DNA of 64,000 nucleotides, taken from positions 682,001-746,000 of the forward strand of contig NZ_JAPDHZ010000004.1 of NCBI RefSeq assembly GCF_029525555.1. The letters are read 5' to 3'. Shown here piece by piece: positions 37,392 to 46,525 of the stretch. The DNA is from Cohnella ginsengisoli (lineage in GTDB: Bacteria; Bacillota; Bacilli; Paenibacillales; Paenibacillaceae). How positions within the stretch are numbered: position 1 is the first letter of the stretch; each line of letters starts with the position of its first letter. The position numbers and the translations under genes are program-made. The notes below the pieces were generated by a model. It worked only from the letters and a program-made list of their open reading frames with translations. It did not search any database and was not told the origin of the DNA.

Positions 37392-38481
37392 TTATGCGCG
37401 GCCCTTCGGCATATACGGTTTGGGCGTGGCGACGGGGCCGGAAGCGCCTCGCTTGGCCGCATGAAAAACGGGGGCTGGATCGGAGGAGGACCTCTTCTGC
37501 CGGATCGGCTTTGCAGCGCGGGATGTCGGCCGCCGATCATCGCGCGGCGCGGCGAGCGGAACAGGCTTGCGCGTTTTTTCTCGCGCGATTGACGGATGGG
37601 CGGGGCGTTTGCGGGCTGCGCCCGCCGACCGGTTTTTCGCGGGCGCAGGGGGATTGAAGGCAGGAACGCCGGGCGAGCGATGCCCGTCGCTCGCCCCGCC
37701 CGAGCGGTTCGCGGCCTTCGCCCCGCCCGAGCGGTTCGCGGCCTTCGCTCCGGCCGAGCGGTTGACGCCGGCGGATCGGCTGGTGCTGCCGGAGCGCTGA
37801 GCGCCGCCAGATCGGTGAGCGCCGCCCGAGCGGTTCGTGCCGCCTGAACGGTTGGCATCGCCTTTGCCTTGCCCAACGCCGGTCGGCGTCACGACAAGCT
37901 CCTTGATTCGCTGATCGTAACTAAGCTTGTAGGTTTTGCCGGTCCGCAGCTTGAGCGCGCGAACCGTGTCGGGATGCAGATTCAGGCCCCCTTCGAACAG
38001 ATTGGCGGGCGATCGGACCGCAAGACGCCGGGATAGACCGCCATGCCTGAGCGTTAGCGTATGATCCCGCCCATCGTCCGGCAAGCCGAGGCGACTGAGC
38101 AGCGCGTATCCGATCGACAGCCGGCTAGCGCCGAGCTTGGTATCGCTGCCGATCGGAGCGGACGCCGCCGACAAAGGCGAGGGGCCGATTCTGATCGTCT
38201 TGCGTTCCGTATCGTAGACGAGTTTGTATCGCTTGTCTCCGGTAAGCCGCAGCTGTCTCGCCAGGGGGGGCGCCGAGCTCGAAGCTGCCGTGGAAGCATT
38301 CGCCTCCGCTGCGCATGCGAACGACAGCGTTAGCGGAATACCTTCCGTATACAAGCGTGACCTCGGTACCGTCCCCGATCTCCGTCAAGGCGTTTTCTTC
38401 GCCGTACGCGCAGCCGGACGTCATTTGGACCGTTCGCTCCGGCAGATCGCTGACGATAAGGTCCAGTATGCTGCTGATCAT
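37392..38481 (-). CDS. Protein of unknown function with Arg-Ser-Gly repeats, frame broken by +1 base
   Basis: 362 residues after correction; C7 (G 38264-38270 on the plus strand) should be six (FELGAPLARQLRLTGD). Residues 1-200 hold two similar beta-rich modules, each with a K-Y-K-L-x-Y-D strand (DKRYKLVYDTERKTIRIG and GKTYKLSYDQRIKELVV). This resembles the N-terminal region of YheC/YheD-type spore-coat-associated proteins, a tentative link. The C-terminal 160 residues are basic and repetitive (NRSGG, AKAANRSGG) and look disordered. A 27-bp DNA unit is repeated in tandem at 37701-37754. ATG at 38481 has only a weak ribosome site. Confidence 0.65.
37701..37765 (-). repeat. 27-bp tandem repeat inside the Arg-Ser-Gly gene
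   Basis: Two near-identical 27-bp units (37701-37727, 37728-37754) plus a partial third, each encoding AKAANRSGG. The surrounding 100 bp hold more degenerate copies of the Arg-Ser-Gly-Gly codon block. The periodicity is a multiple of three, so copy changes keep the frame. Confidence 0.85.
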
Positions 38482-38639
38482 CGCACCGTTTCACGCTCCC
38501 GATTGCAGGACTTTGCTGCCGCATGACAGCCGCATGTCATCAGAGTATGCCGCTTGGCCGACCGCTGCCTGTACCTTCGTCTAGCGCCAGGTCCGCTTGG
38601 GAGGGACCTGCCGGCCGGCATGCATTTCCAGGGAAGAAG

Positions 38640-39029
38640 GTGGTTCCGATCTCGGATTTTCTGCAAATCAAAGGCTTGACCGGAGAACTTAAAGTTTCGC
38701 ACAAAAAAGGCCCGTTCGGGCTGACCTTGTCGACGCGGGAACTGGTCGTGCAAAAGCCGCATATGAACTATTACATCTTGTTCGAGCATATCGTGAGCGT
38801 CGTTCCCTGCGAGAGCGTCCGTCTCGAGAGAGCGGCCCGTACGGCCAGCGGCGAGATCGCCTACGGATCAATCGCGGCAGGGAGCGCGTATTATGCGGTC
38901 TATGCGAAGGAAGTCGTCGTGCATCACCGCGGCGGGATTCACCGCACGGGGCCGATGGAGTTCAGGCTGCCGATATACAAGCGGCTGATCGAGGAGCTGG
39001 CGAGGTACGGCGGATTGACGGTCATCTGA
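38640..39029 (+). CDS. Conserved-looking protein of unknown function
   Basis: About 129 residues, beta-rich, no membrane segment or signal peptide (ISDFLQIKGLTGELKVSHKK near the N-terminus; YYILFEHIVSVVPCESV in the middle). The frame is open further upstream, but a GTG at 38640 after AGGGAAGAAG is the most plausible start; the spacing is short, so the start is uncertain. It is divergent from the repeat protein on the other strand and convergent with bioY. I do not recognise the family. Confidence 0.55.
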   Translation: MVPISDFLQIKGLTGELKVSHKKGPFGLTLSTRELVVQKPHMNYYILFEHIVSVVPCESVRLERAARTASGEIAYGSIAAGSAYYAVYAKEVVVHHRGGIHRTGPMEFRLPIYKRLIEELARYGGLTVI

Positions 39030-39044
39030 ATGCCTTTATCGAAA

Positions 39045-39091
39045 AGATCGCCCTTCTCCCGGTCGAGGATCCGGAAGAAGGGCGATCTTTG
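39045..39091. terminator. Bidirectional terminator between the unknown gene and bioY
   Basis: A perfect 13-bp stem, AGATCGCCCTTCT (39045-39057) with AGAAGGGCGATCT (39076-39088), flanked by A-rich sequence on the left and TTTGAT on the right. It can serve both converging genes. Confidence 0.75.
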
Positions 39092-39139
39092 ATCATGAAA
39101 GAAAAAGCTTGAATAAAGGCACTGGCGAAGCAGCGGAGA

Positions 39140-39796
39140 TCAGCGTCCGGACAATCGCCTTAACGTGCCGGACAGCGCCGGGCGCAGCGCGGCAACGATC
39201 ATCGCGGCGGCGGCCCCTTTGACGAGATCGCCGGGCAGGAACGGGTAGCAGGCTCCGACCAAGGCCGCATGCAGCGAGACATGAGCTTTGTACGCGTACC
39301 AGGGCACGCCGCCGACATAAGATAACGCAATGCCGAAGAGTAGGATCGATACGATGAGAATGACGTATGTACGCGTTGTCGGTTTGCCGCCTTTGCGAAA
39401 TAGCCGATCGGCCGTCATCCCGATGAACAGCGCTTGGAACGGAAACATCCAGATGAAGCCGCCGGTCGGTCCGAATACCGTCGCCAGCCCGCCTCGGCCG
39501 TGCAGAAGCGGCAGTCCCGCGGCGGCAAGCAGGACGACGAGCGCGATGCTGGAAAAGCCGAGCCGCGCGCCGAGCAGGCCCCCGGCGAGCATGACGGCCA
39601 GCGTCTGGAGCGTGATCGGAACGGACGTGAATCCAAGCGGAATCGATACATAGCTGAAAGCGATGAACAGCGCGGCGAACAAGGCGGTAAAGACGGTTTT
39701 GCCGATCCAGGCGGAAGCGGCGTTTTGCCGAACGACGATTGCGCCGGCTTTAGGCTCGGCGCTCGGAGTCGAGGGCGATCGATCGGGTTGAGACAT
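39140..39796 (-). CDS. bioY: Biotin transporter substrate-binding component BioY
   Basis: An integral membrane S-component of a biotin ECF transporter, 218 residues with about six helices. The hallmark GFTSVPITLQTLAVMLAGGLLG near residue 60 and the later GPTGGFIWMFPFQALF and SYVGGVPWY segments are typical. The N-terminal 35 residues are an extra hydrophilic extension. ATG 39796 follows GAGAGGAG. A BirA operator lies 20 bp upstream, so expression should fall when biotin is plentiful. The energising ATPases and permease are encoded divergently next to it. Confidence 0.93.
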   Translation of the reverse strand: MSQPDRSPSTPSAEPKAGAIVVRQNAASAWIGKTVFTALFAALFIAFSYVSIPLGFTSVPITLQTLAVMLAGGLLGARLGFSSIALVVLLAAAGLPLLHGRGGLATVFGPTGGFIWMFPFQALFIGMTADRLFRKGGKPTTRTYVILIVSILLFGIALSYVGGVPWYAYKAHVSLHAALVGACYPFLPGDLVKGAAAAMIVAALRPALSGTLRRLSGR

Positions 39797-39814
39797 TGTC
39801 AATTCTCCTCTCAA

Positions 39815-39848
39815 ATGTTAACCTGTTATCACGATGTAGGTTAACAAT
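39815..39848. promoter_or_regulatory. BirA operator between bioY and the ECF module
   Basis: TGTTAACC (39816-39823) and GGTTAACA (39839-39846) form a perfect inverted repeat with a 15-bp gap, matching the Firmicute biotin operator TTGTTAACC...GGTTAACAA. It lies between two divergent biotin-uptake units and could repress both. Confidence 0.9.
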
Positions 39849-39895
39849 TGGCATTCTAGCACGGTAGAACCGGTTTGGGAAGAAGGAATTCGCGA

Positions 39896-41668
39896 ATGAC
39901 GGAAACGATTGATTCGCTTGCGGGACTCTCGTCCGGCTTGCCGCTTGTGATAAAGGGGATGTCCGTCCGACGGGAGGATCCCGTGGACGATGCGGCCGTG
40001 AATGCTTCGGCGATACTCGACCGGGTCGATCTGACGCTGTCGCCCGGCGAGTGGCTGTACGTCGTCGGGACGAACGGCAGCGGGAAGTCGACGCTGGGCA
40101 AAATCGTCGCGGGACTCGGCTTTCCCGGCGAGCTTCGCGCCGAGCGATGGGAGCGCGGCTTCGCCGGGGACGATCCGGCGCCTTACGTCATGCAGCATCC
40201 GGACGCGCAGCTTTTCGGGACGACGCCGCGCGAAGAGATCGTATTCGCGCTTGAATGGCTCGGCGTCCAAGGTTCGCGAATCATGCGTCTTGCGGAAGAG
40301 GTGCTTGACGAAGTCGGGCTTGCCGGAGCTGCAGATCAGCCATGGAGCGCGCTGTCCGGGGGGACAGCGCCAGCTTGCGGCCGTCGCCGCCGCGACGGCC
40401 GGCCATGCGCCTTTGCTCGTCCTGGACGAAGCGACCTCGATGCTCGACGGCGATTCGCAATCGTTAGTGCAGGAGCTTGTGCAGAAGAGACAGCGCGAAG
40501 GCGCGGCGATCGTCTGGATCACGCAGCGAATCGAAGAGCTCGAGCAGGAGCCCGATCGCCGCGTCGTCGCGCTTGCGGCAGGGAGGCTCGTATACGAAGG
40601 CAAGGCGAGCGAATTTTTGTACGGCGATGCTCGCGGGAATGCCTCCGCTTCCGTGCCGCCTTGTCTTCTGGCCGGCCTGCGCCTTCCGTTTCGCGCCGCA
40701 CTGGCGCGGGAAATCGAGCTTCAGCGCCATACGGTCGGTTACGCCCGGAACGCCGGGCAGCTTTTTCGCTTCAAAAGGGAGAACGTATTAAAGGTCGATA
40801 AGCGCGACGATAGGGCTGCGCAAGCAGTAACGTCCTATATCCCTCTCGCGATGCGCTTGGAAGGGCTGCGGCTGCGCGGCGATACGAACGGCGCCATGCA
40901 TCGTGCGGCGAACTCGCTGACGCTGGAGGCGGGACGAATCGTCGTTCTCCTCGGTCCGAACGGCTCGGGCAAGACCAGTCTGCTCGAGATCGGGGCTGGT
41001 CTTCGCGAGGCCGAGGACGTTCGCGCAACATTTGAGCGCCGGCTTCCACGGTCGCCGGCAGAAGGCCATGCAAATTCGCGCCGTTTTCGTTTATTGGCAT
41101 ACAGCTATGCGAGTCAATCCCCGGAGGACCAACTGTTCGCCCGGTCGGTCGAGGAAGAGCTCGACTATGTGCTTCGTCCGTATAAGCTGGATGAGGCGGC
41201 ACGCGGCGAGAGAAAAGACGATGGGCTGCAAGCCGTCGGATGGGGGGCGTCTTGGCTTGAGCGGGATCCGTACGCGATGAGCGGCGGGGAGCGGCGCAGG
41301 ACGGCGCTCGCTTGCGCATTGGCGGCGCCGGCGCCGTGGCTGCTGCTGGACGAGCCGACGGCCGGCCTTGATGCGCAAGGCTGCGAAAAGCTGGCTCAGA
41401 GCCTAGTGGAGGAACGGCTTGCAGGACGCGGCATACTGCTCGTATCGCACGATCCCGACTGGGCGCTGCCGCTTGCGGACGAGCTGCTGCTGCTCGGGGC
41501 CGACGGAGGCATCCGGCACTGCAGCCGGCGCGCACTGCTCGAGCGTCCCGAATGGTGGGAGGAAGCGGGACTTCGTGCGCCGGAGTCGTACAAGGCAGCC
41601 AGAGCGGCATGGCGGCTTGGAATTGGAGGAGACCGATTGTGGAAGGCGGCGGACATTGCAGCGTTTAG
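39896..41668 (+). CDS. Tandem ECF/CbiO-type ABC ATPase, +1 G frame break; 3' end uncertain
   Basis: Two ABC ATPase domains in one polypeptide, like YkoD. Domain 1: VGTNGSGKSTLGKIVAGLG (residue 60), signature SALSGGQRQLAAVA, LLVLDEATSMLD. Domain 2: LLGPNGSGKTSLLEIGAGL (residue 350), YAMSGGERRRTALA, LLLDEPTAGLD. Together they would drive the ECF transporter for BioY or other S-components. G6 at 40358-40363 should be five. No in-frame stop follows domain 2. A -1 change before 41666 would end it at TAG 41666-41668, just before a good ribosome site for the permease; otherwise it is fused to the permease. ATG 39896 follows AAGAAGG. Confidence 0.82.
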
Positions 41669-41691
41669 AAAGAAACGGAGAGGGGATATCG

Positions 41692-42553
41692 ATGACGTTG
41701 AAAATGCGGCCGACGAGAGTGTTGGCGGAATCGCAAGCTCGGTCGATGCGCTTGAAGCCCATGGCAGAGAGCCGGCTATAGAAAGGAGAAGGCCTGCGGT
41801 CGCGCTCGAGCGCAACCGGCTGTCCGCTTTCGATCCGAGAGCGTTATGGCTCGGGTACGTGGCATTGTCGCTCTCGATGTTCTCGGCAACGGGCTGGGCC
41901 GGATTGGCAGCTTCGGCCATCGTTACGGCAGCGATCGTTGGGCTCGCCCGCCTGCCGCTCCGCGAATACAAGGGACCGCTGGCCGCGTTCGCGCTGTTTA
42001 CCGTCGCCTCGACGGCGCTCTCCGGATTGACGGGAAGCAGCGGCGAGCACGGCGACTGGTGGCACGCAGCGGACGGCCTCGCTACGTTTCGCTCGTTCGC
42101 GAAACTTGGCTCGTGCTCGCGATCGGGATCTCGCTGCCGGCCGCCATTCCGCCGCTTCGCTTGCGTCGTGCGCTCACGCAGATTTTGCCGCGGAAGGGCG
42201 GCGCGGCAAAACATTCGCAGCGTCTCGTCCTAACGGTGACGCTGATCCTGCGATTCGTGCCGCAGCTGCTCGCGGAGTGGAATCGCTTCGCGCGAATCGC
42301 AGTCGCGCGGGGCAAAGACACCGGGCGTTCGCCTGCAGCCATGCTTCGCAAGCTGCGCAGCACGGGCTTGCCGTTTATGCTGGCGCTGTTCCGGATGGGC
42401 GAGACCGTGACGCTGGCGCTCGAGAGCCGCGGCGTCGGCAGGCGGGACATGCCCAGCGAGGCCGAGCGCCTGCGCTGGCAGGCCCAGGACGGCCTGCTGC
42501 TCGCCGTGGTCGCGATCGCGTGCGCGGGGTTGGCGCTTCAAGGCAAGCTCTAA
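41692..42553 (+). CDS. ECF transporter T-component (EcfT/CbiQ), frame disrupted by -1 changes
   Basis: A membrane coupling subunit of about 287 residues once two bases are restored. Recognisable parts: FDPRALWLGYVALSLSMFS, WLVLAIGISLPAAIPPLRL, LVLTVTLILRFVPQLLAEW and the coupling-helix region with RIAVARGKDTG and ALESRGVGR. ATG 41692 follows GGAGAGGGG. From there the frame must change by one missing base near 41770 and again near 42086 (ATVSLVRETW is restored by one extra G before TTTCG). These are opposite in sign to every other frame break here, so true damage is more plausible than elsewhere. Alternatively the N-terminus is fused to the ATPase. Confidence 0.65.
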
Positions 42554-42601
42554 CCGAGCTTGGGGAGGCGTTTGGACTTTGCAAGTTATTGCTGCGCTTA
42601 G

Positions 42602-43835
42602 TCAGCGCGTCCCCCCTTTGGTGCCCGGCAGCGCGATGACGGCGGCGGCGACGGCGATCGCGGCGCCGAATGCGAAGCCTGCCTTCAGCCCGCCGCCGGC
42701 GTTCAGCCACCCGGCGAGATAAGGTCCGGCGAACATGCCGATGGCGTATACGGATTGGTAGAATCCCATCGCCGTGGCTCGCTCGGACGGTCGAATATTT
42801 TTGATCGCGAGGCCGAGCAGCAGCGGCAAATACAAGCCCTGCGCCACGCCGTTGACCGCTTGCGTCGCCAGCAGGCCGGCAAAGCTGCCGCTGAACGGAA
42901 TGAGCGCCGTGCAGAGGGCGGCCAACAGGAAGCCGGATACGAGTACGCGCCGCGTGCCGAAGCGGGGGAGCGATGTAGCGGCCTGTCCACAGGGAGACGA
43001 GCGCGTGCGGCACCATGAAGGAGACGACCAGCACGGTGAGGCCGTTTTTGCCGGCGCCGAACTCGACGGCTTGCAGGGGCGTAAAGCCGAACATCGTAAT
43101 GAATAGCACGCAGTGTGCCAGCAGGGACAGCAGCGAGACGATTTGCAGCTGACGCGATTCCCGGAGAATCGCAAGGGTCGGCCTTTTGCCGGTCGTCTCA
43201 ACGCGCCGTTCGTCACGTGGATCCGCCGCAGCGGCCATGCGCGGCTCGCGCACGAAGGCGACGAGCGCGCCGCCGGCTGCGGCAATGACGATGCCGGCCG
43301 CGAACGCCGCGTTCCAGTCGCCGGATCCTGCCAGATAGCCGCTTAAGGTCATGCCGCCAAGTTGTCCGACTACCGTCAGGAAGCTTAGCGTGCTCATCGC
43401 CTTGCCCGACTGCGCCGGCGGATAATACGAAGCGTACAGCACGGTGAACGGCACCCAGGTCGACGCGCAGATGCCGGCCACCAGCCTGCCGGACAATGGA
43501 CCGGCCCAGCCGCCTGCATACAGAAATAACGCGCAGCTCAAAAGCCCGGCGGCCATGCCGGCGAACAGGAACGGTTTGCGCCTGCTGAGGCGGTCCGAGT
43601 ACAGGCCGAGCGGGAAGCGGATCAGCACCTGCGTCAGTCCGTAGCTGCCGACGATCAGGCCGATCGTACCGAGCGGCAGGCCGCGGTCCTCGAGAAATGG
43701 CGTCAAAATCGGCACGTAAATATACATCGTCGCCCAATAGAGCAGCGTGGCCGCCGCGAACACGACGTGGTCTTTCGTTGAGATCGGGCGCTGCTGCGCG
43801 GCGACGATTCGATTCGTCGATAACGGCGTAATCAA
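42602..43835 (-). CDS. Major facilitator superfamily transporter, frame broken by +1 base
   Basis: A 12-helix MFS exporter of 410 residues after correction. N-terminal half: AAATLLYWATMYIYVPILTP, then the loop 2-3 motif FPLGLYSDRLSRRKPFLF (the G-x-x-x-D-R-x-x-R-R pattern). C-terminal half includes LVSGFLLAALCTALIPFSG. Five C (plus-strand G 42964-42968) should be four, restoring GRYIAPRFGTRRVLV. TTG 43835 has GGAGG eight bases upstream. The substrate is unknown; it resembles drug/metabolite efflux pumps. It converges on the ECF permease. Confidence 0.85.
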
Positions 43836-44026
43836 AATAAAGCCTCCATTCGTTAACCGGTTCTTCTACTGTAACCGAGCGGATGGGCGAGGGGAAGACC
43901 GAAAATGCGGGCCCTGCTTCGAACGACCCTCCCGATTCGGTGACGAATCCGGTGACTGCCGTAACTGTCGTCATGACGCGAACCGGCGCTATACTGTTCC
44001 CGTCAAGGTACAAGAGGAGGGATCGG

Positions 44027-45280
44027 ATGACCGCTTCATTCGACGTCATCATCGTAGGCGCCAGAATCGCGGGCGCCACGCTGGCCTGGGAGCTGTCGCG
44101 GCTAGGGCTGCGGACGCTGCTGATCGACCGCGCGGAATTTCCGAGCGATACGTTATCTACGCATAATGTGTACGCGAACACGCTGTCCAAATTCAGGGAG
44201 ATGGGGATTCTGGACGAATTGCTGGCCACCGGAACTCCGCTCTACAACAGGGCGCACATCGACTTCGAGGGCGCCGTCATCGACGGACGCTATCCCGCTG
44301 TGGACGGCATCGACGGCTGTCTATGCGTGAAGCGCAAATACATCGACGACATTCTGTTCCGCCATGCGTGCGCCCAGCCGGGCGTAACGGCGATCAGCGG
44401 ATTCAGGGCGACGGCGCTCGTCCGCGGCGCGGACGGCGCGGTGACGGGGCTGACCGGCATCACGAAAGAGGGGCAAGTTCTGTCTTTTGCGGCTTCGCTG
44501 GTCGTCGGCGCGGACGGCCGCCGTTCCTCCGTTCGGCAGTGGGCGGGCGCCAAGCGGGTAATCGCCGTACCGACCGATTATGCTTCTTATGTCGCGTATG
44601 TGGACGGCTACGAACAAGGCGAAGATCGATTCGTGGAGTTCTACAAGCAGGGCGACAAGCTCGCGATCGCTTTCCCGACGAGCGACGCGCAGTACGTGCT
44701 CGGCTTCATGTTCCCGCTGACGGACACCGAGCGAATCGATGAGCTGCGCGACGAGCCGGAGCAAGGACTTCGGGCGCTGGCCGAAGAAGGCTTGTCCGCG
44801 ACGGATTTCCCGGCGCGGCTGCGCGGCGCGACGTTCGCCGGTCGCATACGGGCGCTGCTCGGCTACGACAACGATTGGCATCAGGGAATGGGCAGGGGAT
44901 GGGCGTTAATCGGCGATGCGTTCTCGTTCAAGGATCCGGCGGTCGGGCAAGGCATGCACGATGCGGTGTTTGGCGCAGGGCTGCTCGCGCGCACGCTGTC
45001 CGGCTATAGGCCGGGGGACTGGTCAGGGGCATGGGAGGAGATGGCCGCCAAGTACGAAGAAGGGATGAAAGCCAAATTAATGAGCCGATTTGAGATCGGC
45101 TGTCAAATGACCCGAAATGTCTCGTTCCCGCAGGAGCTGCTGAGCGCTTATCGTCTGATCGGCGCCGACGATCAGGCGACGCGCGCTTTTCTGGGCATGT
45201 ACAATTACGCCTGCGAGCCGGCAGATATCGATCGCGAGGTGGGACGGCTGCTCGGGGCGCTTCAGGCGCCGGGCGCATAA
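44027..45280 (+). CDS. FAD-dependent oxidoreductase (geranylgeranyl reductase/PHBH-like)
   Basis: A 417-residue flavoprotein. The dinucleotide-binding fold is DVIIVGARIAGATLAWELSR (the GxGxxG variant reads GARIAG), the second FAD motif is LVVGADGRRSSVRQW, and the third is WALIGDAFSFKDPAVGQGM near residue 300. The layout matches FAD_binding_3-type monooxygenases and reductases. ATG 44027 is chosen because GAGGAGGGAT precedes it; the frame is open 48 codons upstream without support. The substrate is unknown. It is divergent from the MFS gene, so both might share control. Confidence 0.82.
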   Translation: MTASFDVIIVGARIAGATLAWELSRLGLRTLLIDRAEFPSDTLSTHNVYANTLSKFREMGILDELLATGTPLYNRAHIDFEGAVIDGRYPAVDGIDGCLCVKRKYIDDILFRHACAQPGVTAISGFRATALVRGADGAVTGLTGITKEGQVLSFAASLVVGADGRRSSVRQWAGAKRVIAVPTDYASYVAYVDGYEQGEDRFVEFYKQGDKLAIAFPTSDAQYVLGFMFPLTDTERIDELRDEPEQGLRALAEEGLSATDFPARLRGATFAGRIRALLGYDNDWHQGMGRGWALIGDAFSFKDPAVGQGMHDAVFGAGLLARTLSGYRPGDWSGAWEEMAAKYEEGMKAKLMSRFEIGCQMTRNVSFPQELLSAYRLIGADDQATRAFLGMYNYACEPADIDREVGRLLGALQAPGA

Positions 45281-45306
45281 CTTGTCCGCGCATCCCGATA
45301 TTGACC

Positions 45307-45332
45307 AAGACAGCCCCCGAGGCTGTCTTTTT
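45307..45332 (+). terminator. Terminator after the flavin oxidoreductase gene
   Basis: AAGACAGCC pairs perfectly with GGCTGTCTT around CCCGA, followed by T5. Confidence 0.88.
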
Positions 45333-45427
45333 CAATTTCCTTGACGAAAAAGGTAGGAAATATGGCGCATACGGCGAATGTATAACGTCGAACCTTAATC
45401 GCGCTCGACATCGAAGGAAGTGTGCAG

Positions 45428-46414
45428 ATGAGTTGCCGATCATGCTTGGCAGGAGAGTCCTTATACGAAGTGCGGCTGTCCGATCCCGAAAATGAAGCCG
45501 TGGCCGGCGCGATCGCCGGATTTTTGGAGGAACGCGGCGCGCCGAAGCAAAGCAAGCGGGACACGATCCTGCTTCGCGAATCCGCAGTCGCCGATTTTTA
45601 CGATTTTTGTCTCGATCATATGAGCCCGGCATCGATGGATTATCGCGTGAACGAAGGCGATTGGAAGCCGATCGGCGCATTGCCGGACGAATTGCGCGAG
45701 CGCTGGGTGGAAGGCATTATCGCGGAGGAACGCGTCGTGACGTACGCCCAGCCGATCGTGGCGGCGGACGGAGACATTTACGGATACGAGGTGCTTGCGC
45801 GATTTTTAGACGATGACGGCAAGCTGCTGTCGCCGGCTGATGTATTCGCGGCGGCGAAGCGGCGCAACCGGCTTTATGCGCTCGATCGCATGTGTCGTAT
45901 GGCTGCCGTGCGGAGCGCCGTTCATCTGGAAGGAAAAGTATTCATTAATTTCATTCCGACGTCGATCTATTCCCCGCAGCATTGTCTGCGGACGACGACC
46001 GCTTTGTCGCGCGAGCTGGGTCTGGACGCATCCAGATTCGTTTTCGAAGTCGTGGAGAGCGAACAGGTCGAAGACCTTGACCATCTCAAGTCGATTTTGT
46101 CTTACTATTCCGAACAAGGCTTCAGCTATGCGCTGGACGACGTGGGAACGGGGTTCAGTACGCCGGAGCTGCTCCGCGATATCAAGCCTCACTATATGAA
46201 GTTGGACCGCGGCGCCGCGGACGGCGTAAGCGGCGACCCGGCCAAGCAGCGAACGGCGGGCGAACTGCTGAGCGCAGCTATGCAAGTCGGTGCCGTGCCG
46301 CTGGCGGAGGGCATCGAGCGCGAGGAAGATTACCGCTGGCTCCAGGCGCTCGGATACCGTCTGTTCCAGGGTTACCTGTGGGGCAGGCCGGAGGCGATAC
46401 GGCCGGTCGACTGA
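45428..46414 (+). CDS. EAL-domain protein, probable cyclic-di-GMP phosphodiesterase
   Basis: 328 residues. The first 95 residues are an unknown domain opening with CRSCLAG, a CxxC pair. The EAL domain follows with YGYEVLARF (EVL in place of EAL), FINFIPTSIY (Asn), FEVVESEQ (Glu), YALDDVGTGFS (Asp pair), MKLDRG (Lys), PLAEGIERE (Glu) and LFQGYLWGRP (Gln). All metal and catalytic positions appear present, so hydrolysis of cyclic di-GMP to pGpG is likely. ATG 45428 follows GAAGGAAG. It has no GGDEF or membrane domain. Confidence 0.85.
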   Translation: MSCRSCLAGESLYEVRLSDPENEAVAGAIAGFLEERGAPKQSKRDTILLRESAVADFYDFCLDHMSPASMDYRVNEGDWKPIGALPDELRERWVEGIIAEERVVTYAQPIVAADGDIYGYEVLARFLDDDGKLLSPADVFAAAKRRNRLYALDRMCRMAAVRSAVHLEGKVFINFIPTSIYSPQHCLRTTTALSRELGLDASRFVFEVVESEQVEDLDHLKSILSYYSEQGFSYALDDVGTGFSTPELLRDIKPHYMKLDRGAADGVSGDPAKQRTAGELLSAAMQVGAVPLAEGIEREEDYRWLQALGYRLFQGYLWGRPEAIRPVD

Positions 46415-46469
46415 TCACGGTGCAGTCGAAGCGCAAGCGTGTCCCTGCGAATATCCGGCGTCCGACGCG

Positions 46470-46512
46470 TAAAAAAAGAAGGCGTGCTCCCCATAACGGA
46501 GCGCGCCTTCTT
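46470..46512 (-). terminator. Terminator of glgC (also between converging genes)
   Basis: GAAGGCGTGCTCC pairs with GGAGCGCGCCTTC (one mismatch or wobble) around a 7-base loop. The A7 run on its left becomes T7 for minus-strand transcripts, so it terminates glgC and probably also the EAL gene coming the other way. Confidence 0.85.
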
Positions 46513-46525
46513 CAATAAACGGCGA

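Noticed and set aside
37690..37860. A possible CRISPR array, from the repeated 27-bp units.
   Set aside because: The repeats are contiguous with no unique spacers, keep a coding frame and encode AKAANRSGG; they are a protein repeat.
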